Counted from the stretch's first letter, positions 44,254 through 53,663 are shown. The stretch is 64,000 nucleotides of DNA from Trichocoleus desertorum ATA4-8-CV12 (GCA_019358975.1 JAHHIL010000022.1:1-64000); one strand, 5' to 3'. Program-made: numbers and translations. The notes: generated by a model from the letters alone, not told the origin.

Positions 44254-46200
44254 ATGACAACCGCAGCAACCAATCCAGCGACTGGAAGCAATAAATTTGA
44301 GAAACTCAAAGCTGAAAAAGACGGTTTAGAGGTTAAAAAAGAACTCGATCGCTTTGCTCAAATTGGCTGGGAAGCGATGGATGAAACCGATCGCGACTAC
44401 CGCCTCAAATGGTTGGGTGTATTCTTCCGACCTGTCACTCCTGGCAAGTTTATGTTGCGGATGCGGATTCCCAACGGCATCCTCACCAGTGGCCAAGTAC
44501 GGGTTCTGGGAGAAGTGCTACAACGCTATGGTGAAGATGGTACGGGTGACATCACCACTCGGCAGAATATTCAGTTACGCGGCATCCGCATCGAAGACTT
44601 ACCCGATATCTTCCGTCGCTTCGAGGAAGCGGGCCTCACCAGTGTTCAGTCAGGGATGGATAACGTTCGCAACATTACAGGCTCTCCCGTCGCAGGCATT
44701 GATGCAGACGAGTTGATTGACACTCGCGGCATCGTCCGTAAAGTGCAGGACATGATCACCAACAACGGTGAAGGCAATCCCTCTTTTACTAACCTGCCCC
44801 GGAAATTCAATATTGCGATCGCGGGCTGTCGCGACAACTCAGTCCACGCCGAAATCAACGACATCGCCTTTGTCCCCGCCTACAAAAACAACAACCTAGG
44901 CTTCAATGTTTTAGTGGGTGGCTTCTTCTCCGCCAAGCGCTGTGAAGCAGCAATCCCCATGAATGTCTGGGTTGACCCCCGCGATGTGGTGGCTCTGTGT
45001 GAAGCGATTCTCTTGGTCTATCGCAATCACGGTCTGCGGGCCAATCGCCAGAAAGCGCGCTTGATGTGGCTGATTGATGAGTGGGGTCTCGACAAGTTCC
45101 GCTCTGAAGTTGAGCAACAAATGGGGCATCCGCTCCAAACTGCCGCCGCCAAGGATGAGATTGTTTGGGATAAGCGCGATCATGTTGGCATTCATGCCCA
45201 GAAGCAACCCGGACTGAACTATGTAGGGCTACATGTTCCAGTAGGCCGTCTCTATGCCCAAGACCTGTTTGACTTAGCTCGTCTGGCTGAAGTCTATGGC
45301 AGTGGGGAGGTTCGCCTCAGTGTTGAGCAAAATGTGATTGTTCCCAATATTCCTGATTCTCGCTTAGGCCCCTTCCTGAAAGAGCCTCTGCTACAACGCT
45401 TTACCGCTGATCCTGCGCCTCTGTCGCGATCGCTGGTTTCCTGCACTGGGTCTCAGTTCTGCAACTTTGCCCTGATTGAAACCAAGAACCGCGCTGCTGC
45501 CTTGATTCGCGAACTCGATGAGGAACTCGCTTTGCCGAAATCGGTGCGAATTCACTGGACAGGTTGCCCCAACTCCTGTGGTCAACCCCAAGTGGCTGAT
45601 ATTGGTCTCATGGGCACCAAAGTTCGCAAAGATGGCAAAACGGTAGAAGGTGTAGACCTCTATATGGGTGGCAAGGTGGGCAAACATGCCGTTTTGGGTA
45701 CCTGCGTACAGAAATCCATTCCTTGCGAAGACCTCAAACCAGTTCTTATCGATCTCCTAATCCAAAACTTTGGTGCTCAAATTCGCACAACTCCACTGAA
45801 AACTTCTGCTCAAATTCAATTTTCTGTAGAAGAGGAGGTAGTTCCTAGCCCTGTTGCTGCTGTCAATAGCACTGCGACATCCGCCTATCAACCTGTGGCC
45901 GTGGAAATTCCTACTCCCTCGGCTCCTCCTGCTCAAGCCGCGATCGCTAGCTTTGCTAAATCTGGTAAAGAAGTTGCTTGCACTGAAGCAGATACCTTGC
46001 TAGATGTGGCGACTCAGGCAGGGGTAGAGCTAGATAGCAGTTGTCAGGCGGGTACCTGTGGCACTTGCAAGCAAAGATTGCTGGAAGGCCAAGTGCAATA
46101 TGAGGGCGAACCGGATGGCTTGGATGCCTCTGAGCAAGCCGAAGGTTGGATTCTCACCTGTATTGCTCATCCGATTGGCAAAGTTGTAATTGATGCCTAA
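44254..46200 (+). CDS. nirA: Ferredoxin-nitrite reductase with fused C-terminal [2Fe-2S] ferredoxin domain
   Basis: 648 aa from ATG 44254 (MTTAATNPAT); usual NirA is about 510 aa. It reduces nitrite to ammonium with six electrons. The two ferredoxin-like half-domains and siroheme-binding halves are clear: GDITTRQNIQLRGI, PSFTNLPRKFNIAIAGC and the 4Fe-4S/siroheme ligands SCTGSQFC and HWTGCPNSCG. After a linker rich in Ala/Pro/Val (about 530-570), the last about 80 residues form a plant-type ferredoxin: DSSCQAGTCGTC and a distant Cys in ILTC (C-x4-C-x2-C..C). A fused ferredoxin is known for the Plectonema boryanum enzyme and may give built-in electron delivery. It is under an NtcA promoter. Confidence 0.95.
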   Translation: MTTAATNPATGSNKFEKLKAEKDGLEVKKELDRFAQIGWEAMDETDRDYRLKWLGVFFRPVTPGKFMLRMRIPNGILTSGQVRVLGEVLQRYGEDGTGDITTRQNIQLRGIRIEDLPDIFRRFEEAGLTSVQSGMDNVRNITGSPVAGIDADELIDTRGIVRKVQDMITNNGEGNPSFTNLPRKFNIAIAGCRDNSVHAEINDIAFVPAYKNNNLGFNVLVGGFFSAKRCEAAIPMNVWVDPRDVVALCEAILLVYRNHGLRANRQKARLMWLIDEWGLDKFRSEVEQQMGHPLQTAAAKDEIVWDKRDHVGIHAQKQPGLNYVGLHVPVGRLYAQDLFDLARLAEVYGSGEVRLSVEQNVIVPNIPDSRLGPFLKEPLLQRFTADPAPLSRSLVSCTGSQFCNFALIETKNRAAALIRELDEELALPKSVRIHWTGCPNSCGQPQVADIGLMGTKVRKDGKTVEGVDLYMGGKVGKHAVLGTCVQKSIPCEDLKPVLIDLLIQNFGAQIRTTPLKTSAQIQFSVEEEVVPSPVAAVNSTATSAYQPVAVEIPTPSAPPAQAAIASFAKSGKEVACTEADTLLDVATQAGVELDSSCQAGTCGTCKQRLLEGQVQYEGEPDGLDASEQAEGWILTCIAHPIGKVVIDA

Positions 46201-46551
46201 CGTCCGGTGACGATCCTCATTGAGCTACCTTGCTGGCTCACCTCATTGACTCTGCAACTAGGTTTGAGTTTTGCTCATAAGACTGCGATCGCAATTTTTG
46301 TGGAACTCAAACCTAGCTTAGACGGCGGCTATCAGCACGACCCAGTACAGGTCATTACAGCTCAGCGATCGACCCGTATGTTTTGCTACAGACAAGAACT
46401 ACAAAATCTGCATAAAAGTTTCAGATTTGCTCATGGGTAACAGTTTGTCTTTAGCAATGCAGATAGGGTAATTGCAGCGGCTGGTATAGAAAGCTACCAA
46501 CGCTGCCCCAAACATTTTTACAACTTATAACTTGAGTATTGGTGAACGAGG
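46201..46551. other. Spacer between nirA and nrtA
   Basis: 351 bp without a clear gene. The 77-codon frame at 46207-46440 has no conserved features and is rejected. Near the right end lies an NtcA-type site (46484-46497). Two TGCA copies (46468 and 46483 regions) flank AGATAGGGTAAT. No terminator with T-run is obvious, so some read-through from nirA is possible. Confidence 0.45.
46484..46497 (+). promoter_or_regulatory. NtcA-type site upstream of nrtA
   Basis: GTA TAGAAAGC TAC matches GTA-N8-TAC. The downstream -10 is imperfect: TACAAC starts 21 nt after, and TAACTT 30 nt after. It suggests that nrtABCD can be started separately from nirA. One perfect match in 350 bp could arise by chance (about 8 percent). 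Confidence 0.6.
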
Positions 46552-47883
46552 ATGACGAAGTTTTCGAGACGGAAATTCATCTTGACAGCAGGAGTTACCG
46601 CCGCAGGTACCTTACTCGCCCACGGCTGTACGTCCTCTAGCTCGACCGATACTGCTGGAACTGCCTCTAATGCCACTCCTGCGGTGAATGTCTCAGCTGC
46701 CGACACGCCAGAAGTCACCACGGCCAAGCTGGGTTTCATTGCTCTGACCGATGCTGCTCCCCTGATTATTGCCAAGGAAAAGGGGCTGTTTGCGAAATAT
46801 GGTATGAAAGATGTTTCTGTAGCTAAGCAAGCCTCTTGGGCCGCTACTCGCGACAACATCGTCCTGGGTTCTGAGGGTGGCGGCATCGACGGAGCCCATA
46901 TTTTAAGTCCTATGCCTTACTTGATCTCCACAGGTAAGGTAACTGACGGCAAGAAAGTACCGATGTACATTCTTGCTCGCTTAAACGTGAATGGTCAGTG
47001 CATTTCAGTCGCCAACGCTTACAAAGATCTCAATGTTGATGTCAAGAGCAATTCGCTCAAAGACGCTTTTGCCAAGGCTAAGTCAGCCGGAAAAGAGACT
47101 AAGTGCGCTGTGACTTTCCCAGGTGGCACTCATGATCTATGGATGCGCTATTGGCTCGCCGCAGGTGGGTTGAATCCAGATCAGGATGCTTCCACCATTG
47201 TGGTACCTCCCCCACAAATGGTTGCCAATATGAAAGTCAACAACATGGAAGCCTTCTGTGTCGGTGAACCTTGGAATGCTCAGTTGGTGAACCAAGGATT
47301 GGGCTACACCGCTTTCACCACAGGAGAGTTGTGGAACAATCACCCTGAAAAAGCCTTTGCGATGCGGGCTGAGTGGGTCGATAAAAACCCCAAAGCAGCA
47401 AAAGCCCTGCTGATGGCAGTTCAAGAAGCCCAAATTTGGTGCGATGAAGCAGGCAACAAAGACGAAATGTGTGACATTCTCTCGCAGCGAGAGTGGTTTA
47501 AGGTTCCTGCCAAAGACATTGTAGAACGAGCTAAAGGCCGTTTTGACTATGGCGATGGTCGTCGAGTCGTTGAAAATAGCCCCCACTTAATGAAGTTCTG
47601 GGCTGATAACGCTTCCTATCCCTACAAGAGCCATGACCAGTGGTTCCTCACTGAGGATATCCGCTGGGGCTACTTTGAGCCAGATACAGACACCAAGAAA
47701 CTAGTGGATGCGGTGAACCGCGAAGACCTCTGGAAAGAAGCTGCCAAAGCGATCGGTCAAACAGCCATGATTCCGGCTAGCACCTCTCGTGGTGTGGAAA
47801 CCTTCTTTGATGGCGTCAAGTTTGACCCAGAGAATCCAGAAGCTTACCTGAAGAGTTTGCAAATCAAAAAAGTCGAAGTTTAA
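46552..47883 (+). CDS. nrtA: Nitrate/nitrite ABC transporter substrate-binding protein
   Basis: 443 aa periplasmic lipoprotein. The N-terminus has a Tat-like SRRKFILTAG and a lipobox ending LLAHGC. The mature part matches NrtA: KLGFIALTDAAPLIIAKEKG, GIDGAHILSPMPYLISTG, TFPGGTHDLWMRYWLAAGGL, PPPQMVANMKV, FCVGEPWNAQL and NHPEKAFAMRAEWV. It binds nitrate and nitrite and delivers them to NrtB. It is the first gene of nrtABCD. The same fold recurs in the C-terminal half of NrtC. Confidence 0.97.
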   Translation: MTKFSRRKFILTAGVTAAGTLLAHGCTSSSSTDTAGTASNATPAVNVSAADTPEVTTAKLGFIALTDAAPLIIAKEKGLFAKYGMKDVSVAKQASWAATRDNIVLGSEGGGIDGAHILSPMPYLISTGKVTDGKKVPMYILARLNVNGQCISVANAYKDLNVDVKSNSLKDAFAKAKSAGKETKCAVTFPGGTHDLWMRYWLAAGGLNPDQDASTIVVPPPQMVANMKVNNMEAFCVGEPWNAQLVNQGLGYTAFTTGELWNNHPEKAFAMRAEWVDKNPKAAKALLMAVQEAQIWCDEAGNKDEMCDILSQREWFKVPAKDIVERAKGRFDYGDGRRVVENSPHLMKFWADNASYPYKSHDQWFLTEDIRWGYFEPDTDTKKLVDAVNREDLWKEAAKAIGQTAMIPASTSRGVETFFDGVKFDPENPEAYLKSLQIKKVEV

Positions 47884-47968
47884 GTCCCATTCTTAGCCTG
47901 TAGGGGCTTGATTGCCTAAGCTCCTACCCTTCCCTTCTCACCTGCGACCCGACGAGGAACAAGAGAGC

Positions 47969-48805
47969 ATGACAGCTAGATCGAGTAGTAACGCCATTAA
48001 TTCTTTCCCTGCCAACTTGCTGTCTCAGCTACGGAAGCAGGCAATCAATGTGATTCCCCCTGTGGTCGCAATTTTGATCTTTTTAGTGATTTGGCAAATC
48101 CTTTGCTCAGGTCCTCAAGCTCCACTCCCAGCACCCACCACTGTTATCTCCGAAACCTGGGAGCTGATTATTGATCCCTTTTTCGATAACGGTGATACTG
48201 ATAAAGGCTTAGCCCTCCAGATCTTTGCCAGCCTCAAGCGAGTTGCGATCGGTTACTCTCTCGCCGCTATTGTCGGAGTGGCTTTGGGAATTTTGATTGG
48301 CACCAATAAGCTGATGTTTCGGGCCTTAGATCCCCTCTTTCAGGTACTGCGTACCGTTCCTCCTCTGGCTTGGTTGCCCATCTCCCTGGCGGCGTTTCGT
48401 CAAGCTAACCCCTCCGCAATCTTTGTTATCTTCATCACTGCCATCTGGCCGATCTTGATCAATACAGCGGTGGGCGTGAAGCAAATTCCCCAAGATTACA
48501 ACAACGTTGCTAAAGTCCTACGTCTCTCCAAGCAAAAGTACTTCTTCAAGATTCTCTTTCCTGCCACGGTGCCCTACATCTTCACGGGGCTCAAGATTGG
48601 GATTGGTCTCTCTTGGCTCGCGATCGTAGCGGCTGAGATGCTTACGGGTGGCGTTGGCATCGGCTTTTTTATCTGGGATGCCTGGAACAGTTCTCGCATC
48701 AGCGAAATCATTCTCGCCCTCGTCTATGTCGGCGTGGTGGGATTACTACTCGACAAGCTAGTTAACTACGTCGCTTCTCTGGTTGTTACTGAAGAACAGA
48801 AGTAA
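47969..48805 (+). CDS. nrtB: Nitrate/nitrite ABC transporter permease
   Basis: 278 aa from ATG 47969 (MTARSSSNAI). It has six hydrophobic segments starting with VIPPVVAILIFLVIWQIL and the BPD permease signature region LRLSKQKYFFKILFPATVPY (EAA-like). It forms the channel as a dimer. A TTG 57 bp earlier is rejected because the ribosome site GAGGAAC precedes the ATG. It follows nrtA by 85 bp. Confidence 0.96.
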   Translation: MTARSSSNAINSFPANLLSQLRKQAINVIPPVVAILIFLVIWQILCSGPQAPLPAPTTVISETWELIIDPFFDNGDTDKGLALQIFASLKRVAIGYSLAAIVGVALGILIGTNKLMFRALDPLFQVLRTVPPLAWLPISLAAFRQANPSAIFVIFITAIWPILINTAVGVKQIPQDYNNVAKVLRLSKQKYFFKILFPATVPYIFTGLKIGIGLSWLAIVAAEMLTGGVGIGFFIWDAWNSSRISEIILALVYVGVVGLLLDKLVNYVASLVVTEEQK

Positions 48806-48877
48806 ATGCATCAGTGAGCCATATTGATGCTGAGCCTGAGCGATCGCTCACTGTTCCTCTCAATCAATGATTCTAAT

Positions 48878-48908
48878 TTCATCCTTCATCCCTCATCCTT
48901 CATCCCTC
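48878..48908 (+). repeat. TCATCC-type heptamer repeat before nrtC
   Basis: Four copies of TTCATCC/CTCATCC in a row (7-bp period) directly before the nrtC ATG at 48916. The tract resembles the short tandemly repeated repetitive (STRR) sequences of filamentous cyanobacteria. The same heptamer fills the gaps before nrtD and narM. Confidence 0.75.
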
Positions 48909-48915
48909 TAGCACC

Positions 48916-50976
48916 ATGTCTGCCTTTGTTGAAGTCGATCATATTGACCGTGTCTTCCCGCTCCCCGATGGCGGCAGCTATGTAGCGCTAAAGAATATTG
49001 ACCTCAAAATTCGCCAGGGTGAGTTCGTCTCCCTAATTGGACATTCTGGTTGCGGTAAATCCACTCTGCTCAACATCGTGGCAGGCTTAGATAAGCCCAC
49101 CAGCGGTGGCGTAGTGCTAGAAGGTCGGCAGGTCACGTCACCGGGACCCGATCGCATGGTGGTGTTCCAAAATTATTCTTTGCTGCCTTGGCTAACGGTG
49201 CGTGAAAACATTGCCTTGGCTGTCGATGAAGTCGCTAAGAACCTACCCAAAGGAGAGCGACGGGGCATTATCGAACACCATATTGATTTGGTGGGGTTGC
49301 GAGCTGCGGCTGATAAGCGCCCAAGTCAATTGTCGGGGGGGATGAAACAGCGGGTGGCGATCGCCCGTGCCTTGGCTATTCGTCCTAAGTTGTTGCTACT
49401 GGATGAACCCTTTGGCGCTTTGGATGCGCTGACGAGAGGGAACTTGCAAGAGCAGCTAATGAAAATCTGCGAAGAGAGCCGTGTCACTTGCTTAATGGTG
49501 ACCCACGACGTAGACGAAGCGCTGCTCCTCTCTGACCGCATCGTTATGCTTACGAATGGCCCCGAATCTCACATTGGTCAGATTTTAGAAGTCGCTATTC
49601 CTCGACCTCGCCATCGCTTGGAGGTGGTGAATCACCCCAGCTACTACAGTATGCGGAGTGAGATCATCTACTTCCTCAACCAGCAAAAACGGGCGAAGAA
49701 GCGGCAAGCCAAGCAAAATATTGCGATCGCCCGTCATGGCCTCGAAAAAGTCAACCTAGACATCGGCTTTATCCCCCTCACCGACTGTGCTCCCCTCGTA
49801 GTCGCTAAAGAGAAGGGCTTCTTCAAAAAGCATGGTTTAGACGAAGTCAATCTAGTCCGAGAATCGAGTTGGAAGACAGTCGCGGAAGGCATTGCCAGTC
49901 GTAGATTGGATGCCGCTCAGATGGTGGCAGGGATGCCGCTCTCGATGACCATTGGCGTCGGTGGCAACGCGCCTACCCCCGTTGTGACTGCTTTAGTGCT
50001 CGATCGCAACGGCAATGCCATTACCCTCGACAAACACTTTCATCGGCAAGGAGTTAAAACCTTAGCTGACTTCAAAGCTGCAATCGATCGAGCGCCTGAC
50101 CAAGTGCATACATTGGGGATTGTGCATCCTGCCTCCATGCACAACCTAATGTTGCGCTACTGGCTAGCTTCGGGTGGCATTGATCCAGATCAAGATGTCA
50201 ACCTCACGGTGATCCCGCCGCCGCAAATGGTCGCGAACCTCAAAGGAGGCCACATCGACGGCTACTGTGCGGGTGAACCATGGAACTCACGGGCGATTCA
50301 AGAAGGCTTGGGATATGCGATCGCCACCGATCTCGAAATTTGGCCCGGACATCCGGAGAAAGTTTTGGGAGTCCGCGAAGATTGGGCGACTCAACATCCC
50401 GAAACTCACATCGCCCTGCTCAAAGCCCTCATGGAAGCTTGTGAGTATTGCGACGATCGCCGCCATCGCGAAGAGATTGTGGAACTGCTAGCGCGACCAG
50501 AATATGTCGGCACTGCTGCTAGTTACATCCGCCCTGGCTTTATCGATCCCTACGATCGCGGCAACGGTGACGCACCGAAAAACTTACCTCGCTACAACCA
50601 GTTTCACGTGAACCATACCAATTGCCCCAGTCGCGTTGAAGGGCTATGGATTTTGACTCAACTGGCTCGCTGGGGTATTACAGCCTTCCCTAAAAACTGG
50701 ATTGAAATTCTCGATCGCGTCCGGCGGGTTGATGTTTACGGAGAAGCTGCTAGACAACTGGGTTGGCCCGATACCGAACCCGATCGCGATGCCTTCCAAC
50801 TCTTCGATGGCACCCTCTTCAACCCCGACGATCCCATCGGCTATCTCAACCGCCTAACCATTCGTCGCGATATCCGCATCGAAGAAATCAACATCGATCA
50901 ACCTATTCCGACTCCCACTTCCACCACTCCTACTTCCACTACTTCTACCTCCACAAGCCCCACCATCGCCGCCTAA
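48916..50976 (+). CDS. nrtC: Nitrate ABC transporter ATPase with C-terminal NrtA-like regulatory domain
   Basis: 686 aa. The N-terminal ABC domain has Walker A GHSGCGKST, signature LSGGMKQRVAIARAL, Walker B LLLLDEPFGALD and H-loop MVTHDVDEA. From about residue 285 an NrtA-like domain follows (LDIGFIPLTDCAPLVVAKEK, PPPQMVANLKG, YCAGEPWNS, GHPEKVLGVREDW). In Synechococcus this domain is needed for ammonium-promoted inhibition of nitrate transport. The tail is Pro/Thr/Ser repeats. It pairs with NrtD. Confidence 0.97.
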   Translation: MSAFVEVDHIDRVFPLPDGGSYVALKNIDLKIRQGEFVSLIGHSGCGKSTLLNIVAGLDKPTSGGVVLEGRQVTSPGPDRMVVFQNYSLLPWLTVRENIALAVDEVAKNLPKGERRGIIEHHIDLVGLRAAADKRPSQLSGGMKQRVAIARALAIRPKLLLLDEPFGALDALTRGNLQEQLMKICEESRVTCLMVTHDVDEALLLSDRIVMLTNGPESHIGQILEVAIPRPRHRLEVVNHPSYYSMRSEIIYFLNQQKRAKKRQAKQNIAIARHGLEKVNLDIGFIPLTDCAPLVVAKEKGFFKKHGLDEVNLVRESSWKTVAEGIASRRLDAAQMVAGMPLSMTIGVGGNAPTPVVTALVLDRNGNAITLDKHFHRQGVKTLADFKAAIDRAPDQVHTLGIVHPASMHNLMLRYWLASGGIDPDQDVNLTVIPPPQMVANLKGGHIDGYCAGEPWNSRAIQEGLGYAIATDLEIWPGHPEKVLGVREDWATQHPETHIALLKALMEACEYCDDRRHREEIVELLARPEYVGTAASYIRPGFIDPYDRGNGDAPKNLPRYNQFHVNHTNCPSRVEGLWILTQLARWGITAFPKNWIEILDRVRRVDVYGEAARQLGWPDTEPDRDAFQLFDGTLFNPDDPIGYLNRLTIRRDIRIEEINIDQPIPTPTSTTPTSTTSTSTSPTIAA

Positions 50977-50986
50977 CCCCCTTTTC

Positions 50987-51080
50987 CTCCCTCATCCCTC
51001 ATCCTTCCTCCCTCATCCCTCATCCCTCATCCTTCCTCCCTCATCCTTCCTCCCTCATCCTTCCTCCCTCATTCTTCCCT
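50987..51080 (+). repeat. TCATCC/TCCTCC-type tandem repeat between nrtC and nrtD
   Basis: About 94 bp of nearly pure pyrimidine heptamers (CTCATCC, CTTCCTC, CCTCATC in irregular order) fill the gap and end 8 bp before the nrtD ATG. The tract is purine-poor on the plus strand, so the mRNA leader would be unstructured. It is related to the tracts before nrtC and narM. Confidence 0.75.
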
Positions 51081-51088
51081 AAGCAGCC

Positions 51089-51922
51089 ATGCAAATTCTC
51101 GACGGTCAAGCCTTAGATCCAGCTCCAGCCATGAACCGGGACCCCTTCCTGGTGATTGACCACGTTTCTAAGGTCTACCCCACTCCCAACGGTCCCTACA
51201 CAGTTTTAGAAGGGATTGATCTCACAGTCTACGAAGGCGAGTTTATCTGCGTCATTGGTCACTCTGGCTGTGGCAAATCAACGCTCTTAAATATGGTGGC
51301 GGGCTTTAGCAAACCTACTACTGGTGAAGTGCGCCTGCAAACCAAGCGCATCACTCAGCCTGGACCCGACCGGATGATGGTGTTCCAGAACTATGCTTTG
51401 CTGCCCTGGATGAGTGCTTTTGACAATGTCTACCTCGGTGTGGACGAGGTGTATCCCACCAAACCACGAGCTGAGAAGGTGAAGATTGTCCAGGAGCACT
51501 TGGCAATGGTGGGCCTGACAGAAGCCGCTGACAAAAAACCAGGGCAACTGTCGGGCGGGATGAAGCAGCGGGTGGCGATCGCTCGTGCCTTGGCTATTCG
51601 TCCTGAAGTGTTGATTTTGGATGAACCCTTTGGAGCGCTGGATGCCATTACCAAGGAAGAACTGCAAGAGGAACTCCTCCAAATCTGGCGAGATCATCGT
51701 TGCACCGTGATGATGATTACCCACGATATTGATGAGGCGCTATTCCTAGCCGATCGCTTGGTGATGATGACCAATGGCCCCTCGGCCCAGATTGGGGAGG
51801 TCTTGGAGATCCCCTTCCCTCGCCCTCGCGATCGCGCCCAACTGCTAGAAAGCCCGGAATACTACAGCCTCCGCAACTACGCCCTCGACTTTCTCTACAG
51901 TCGCTTTGCCTTGGCCCATTAA
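51089..51922 (+). CDS. nrtD: Nitrate ABC transporter ATPase subunit
   Basis: 277 aa, a single ABC domain: FLVIDHVSKVYPTPNGPYTV, Walker A GHSGCGKST, signature LSGGMKQRVAIARAL, Walker B LILDEPFGALD and MITHDIDEA. It forms the NrtC-NrtD ATPase pair. ATG at 51089 is used; an internal ATG at 51131 (MNRDP) is the other option. It lies 66 bp before nrtP, so read-through is likely. Confidence 0.96.
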   Translation: MQILDGQALDPAPAMNRDPFLVIDHVSKVYPTPNGPYTVLEGIDLTVYEGEFICVIGHSGCGKSTLLNMVAGFSKPTTGEVRLQTKRITQPGPDRMMVFQNYALLPWMSAFDNVYLGVDEVYPTKPRAEKVKIVQEHLAMVGLTEAADKKPGQLSGGMKQRVAIARALAIRPEVLILDEPFGALDAITKEELQEELLQIWRDHRCTVMMITHDIDEALFLADRLVMMTNGPSAQIGEVLEIPFPRPRDRAQLLESPEYYSLRNYALDFLYSRFALAH

Positions 51923-51994
51923 CCAACCCATACCCACAACGCTACCCCGCTCGAAATTGGGAATCTTTCCCTCTGTTGAATTCAAAGGTTTGAC

Positions 51995-53515
51995 GTGCTT
52001 AGAGAATTATGGTCATTTCAGGGTCGTTACCGCATCTTGCACATGACCTGGTTTGCTTTCTTTCTGTCCTTTGTCGTTTGGTTTAACTTTGCTCCCCTCG
52101 CGACAGCAGTGAAAGCCGACTTGGGTCTTACAGAAGCTCAAATGCGGACGATCGCGATCTGCAACGTTGCGCTAACCGTTCCGGCTCGCATCATCATCGG
52201 CATGCTACTGGATCGTTACGGCCCTCGTGTGACCTATTCCCTCCTGTTGATGTTCTCCGCCATTCCTTGCACCGTTTTTGCCTTAGCCCAAAACTTTAGT
52301 CAGTTAGCCCTAAGCCGTCTAGCTTTGAGCATTGTGGGAGCTGGGTTTGTGATTGGCATTCGCATGGTGGCAGAATGGTTTCCCCCCAAAGAGATTGGTC
52401 TAGCCGAAGGGATTTATGGCGGCTGGGGTAATTTTGGTTCGGCTGCTGCTGCCTTTACGCTGCCGACTCTTGCCGCTACCACTGCTGTGGTTGCCGCAGG
52501 TCAGGTGAACTGGAGACTGGCGATCGCCTTAACCGGAATTTTTGCTGCGGTTTACGGAGCGATCTACTTTTTCAATGTCCAAGATACACCCACTGGTAAG
52601 GTCTACCAGCGTCCGGCTCGGCATGGTGGGATGGAGGTCACCAGTCGCAAGAGTTTCTGGGCCTTAATGGGCATGAACATTCCTTTGATAGGTGTTTTGG
52701 GCTTGTTGGCTTGGCGCTTGCAGACCGCTGGGATTTTAGATGCAATAGGGCTTTACATTAGCTGGTTGCTTTTGGTAGGTCTTTATCTCTTTCAGGCTTA
52801 TAAGTGCTGGGAGGTCAACAAGGAGTTGATGACTGGCAAAAAGTCCTATCCCCCTGAGGAGCGCTACCGCTTTGGCCAAGTTGCCCTTCTGGAACTCACC
52901 TATTTTGTCAACTTTGGCTCAGAACTCGCAGTTGTTTCGATGCTACCTGCCTTCTTTGAAAACACTTTTGGTTTGAGCAAAGTCGTGGCGGGTATGATTG
53001 CTGCGAGTTACGCTTTTATGAACTTGGTGGCTCGGCCTGGGGGCGGTTTGGTGTCAGACAAACTCGGCAGTCGTAAGCTCACCATGACCGTCTTGACTGC
53101 TTGTATGGGCCTAGGCTACCTCGCGATGAGCAGTGTTACCAGTAGTTGGTGGCTGCCGATCGCCATTGTGTTGACGATGGCTTGCTCCTTCTTTGTTCAG
53201 GCAGGTGAAGGCTCTACCTTTGCGATTGTGCCTCTGGTTAAGCGCCGAGTCACAGGTCAAATTGCCGGAAATGTCGGAGCCTACGGTAACGTCGGAGCGG
53301 TGATTTACCTGACCCTCTACAGCCTGCTACCTGAAGGGGCGATCGGAAACCAGATTTTCTTTCAAACTCTCGGTATCATGTCCGTGATTGTTGCCTTCCT
53401 CTGTGGATTTCTCCTTAAAGAACCTAAAGGCTCGTTCTCAGAACATCATGAAGGAGAGGAAGTCTTAGTATTGTCTCCTAAGGCCATGCCAGTTTTCGCT
53501 GAAGAACACGAATAA
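51995..53515 (+). CDS. nrtP: MFS nitrate/nitrite permease (NrtP/NarK type)
   Basis: 506 aa from GTG 51995. It has 12 transmembrane helices of the nitrate-nitrite porter family. Conserved are RYRILHMTWFAFFLSFVVWF, the substrate-Arg region NVALTVPARIIIGMLLDRYG, GLAEGIYGGWGNFG (nitrate signature 1), FFVQAGEGSTFAIVPLVKRR and GQIAGNVGAYGNVGAV (signature 2). A long cytosolic loop (about 200-300) and an acidic C-tail are seen. This permease type is common in marine and some filamentous cyanobacteria; here it is next to nrtABCD. Confidence 0.95.
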   Translation: MLRELWSFQGRYRILHMTWFAFFLSFVVWFNFAPLATAVKADLGLTEAQMRTIAICNVALTVPARIIIGMLLDRYGPRVTYSLLLMFSAIPCTVFALAQNFSQLALSRLALSIVGAGFVIGIRMVAEWFPPKEIGLAEGIYGGWGNFGSAAAAFTLPTLAATTAVVAAGQVNWRLAIALTGIFAAVYGAIYFFNVQDTPTGKVYQRPARHGGMEVTSRKSFWALMGMNIPLIGVLGLLAWRLQTAGILDAIGLYISWLLLVGLYLFQAYKCWEVNKELMTGKKSYPPEERYRFGQVALLELTYFVNFGSELAVVSMLPAFFENTFGLSKVVAGMIAASYAFMNLVARPGGGLVSDKLGSRKLTMTVLTACMGLGYLAMSSVTSSWWLPIAIVLTMACSFFVQAGEGSTFAIVPLVKRRVTGQIAGNVGAYGNVGAVIYLTLYSLLPEGAIGNQIFFQTLGIMSVIVAFLCGFLLKEPKGSFSEHHEGEEVLVLSPKAMPVFAEEHE

Positions 53516-53582
53516 GGTAGCTGCAAGCGCTTGGGAGGGTGAGGATTGACGAGCTTTTATGCTCTTTGGTCTACACTCTCCG

Positions 53583-53606
53583 GCTGATATTTTCAGGTTT
53601 ATCAGC
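53583..53606. promoter_or_regulatory. Inverted repeat upstream of the narB NtcA site
   Basis: GCTGATA (53583-53589) and TATCAGC (53600-53606) form a 7-bp inverted repeat with a 10-nt spacer, ending 15 nt before the NtcA site. It differs from the nirA/FNT palindrome, so any second factor here would be different. It could also be the hairpin end of the nrtP transcript, though no T-run follows. Confidence 0.4.
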
Positions 53607-53621
53607 TTGAACGGTATTTTT

Positions 53622-53663
53622 GTAACAAATTCTACGAATTAAATCTCTCAAGCCGCCTAGGTT
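53622..53663 (+). promoter_or_regulatory. narB: NtcA-activated promoter of narB
   Basis: GTA ACAAATTC TAC at 53622-53635, then 22 nt, then TAGGTT (TAN3T) at 53658-53663. The spacing is identical to that of nirA. So narB, about 9.5 kb downstream, has its own nitrogen-controlled promoter. Confidence 0.85.

Noticed and set aside
46207-46440. 77-codon ORF between nirA and nrtA, considered as nirB-like
   Set aside because: Starts at GTG directly after nirA and shows no resemblance to NirB as I know it; the end lacks conserved motifs.
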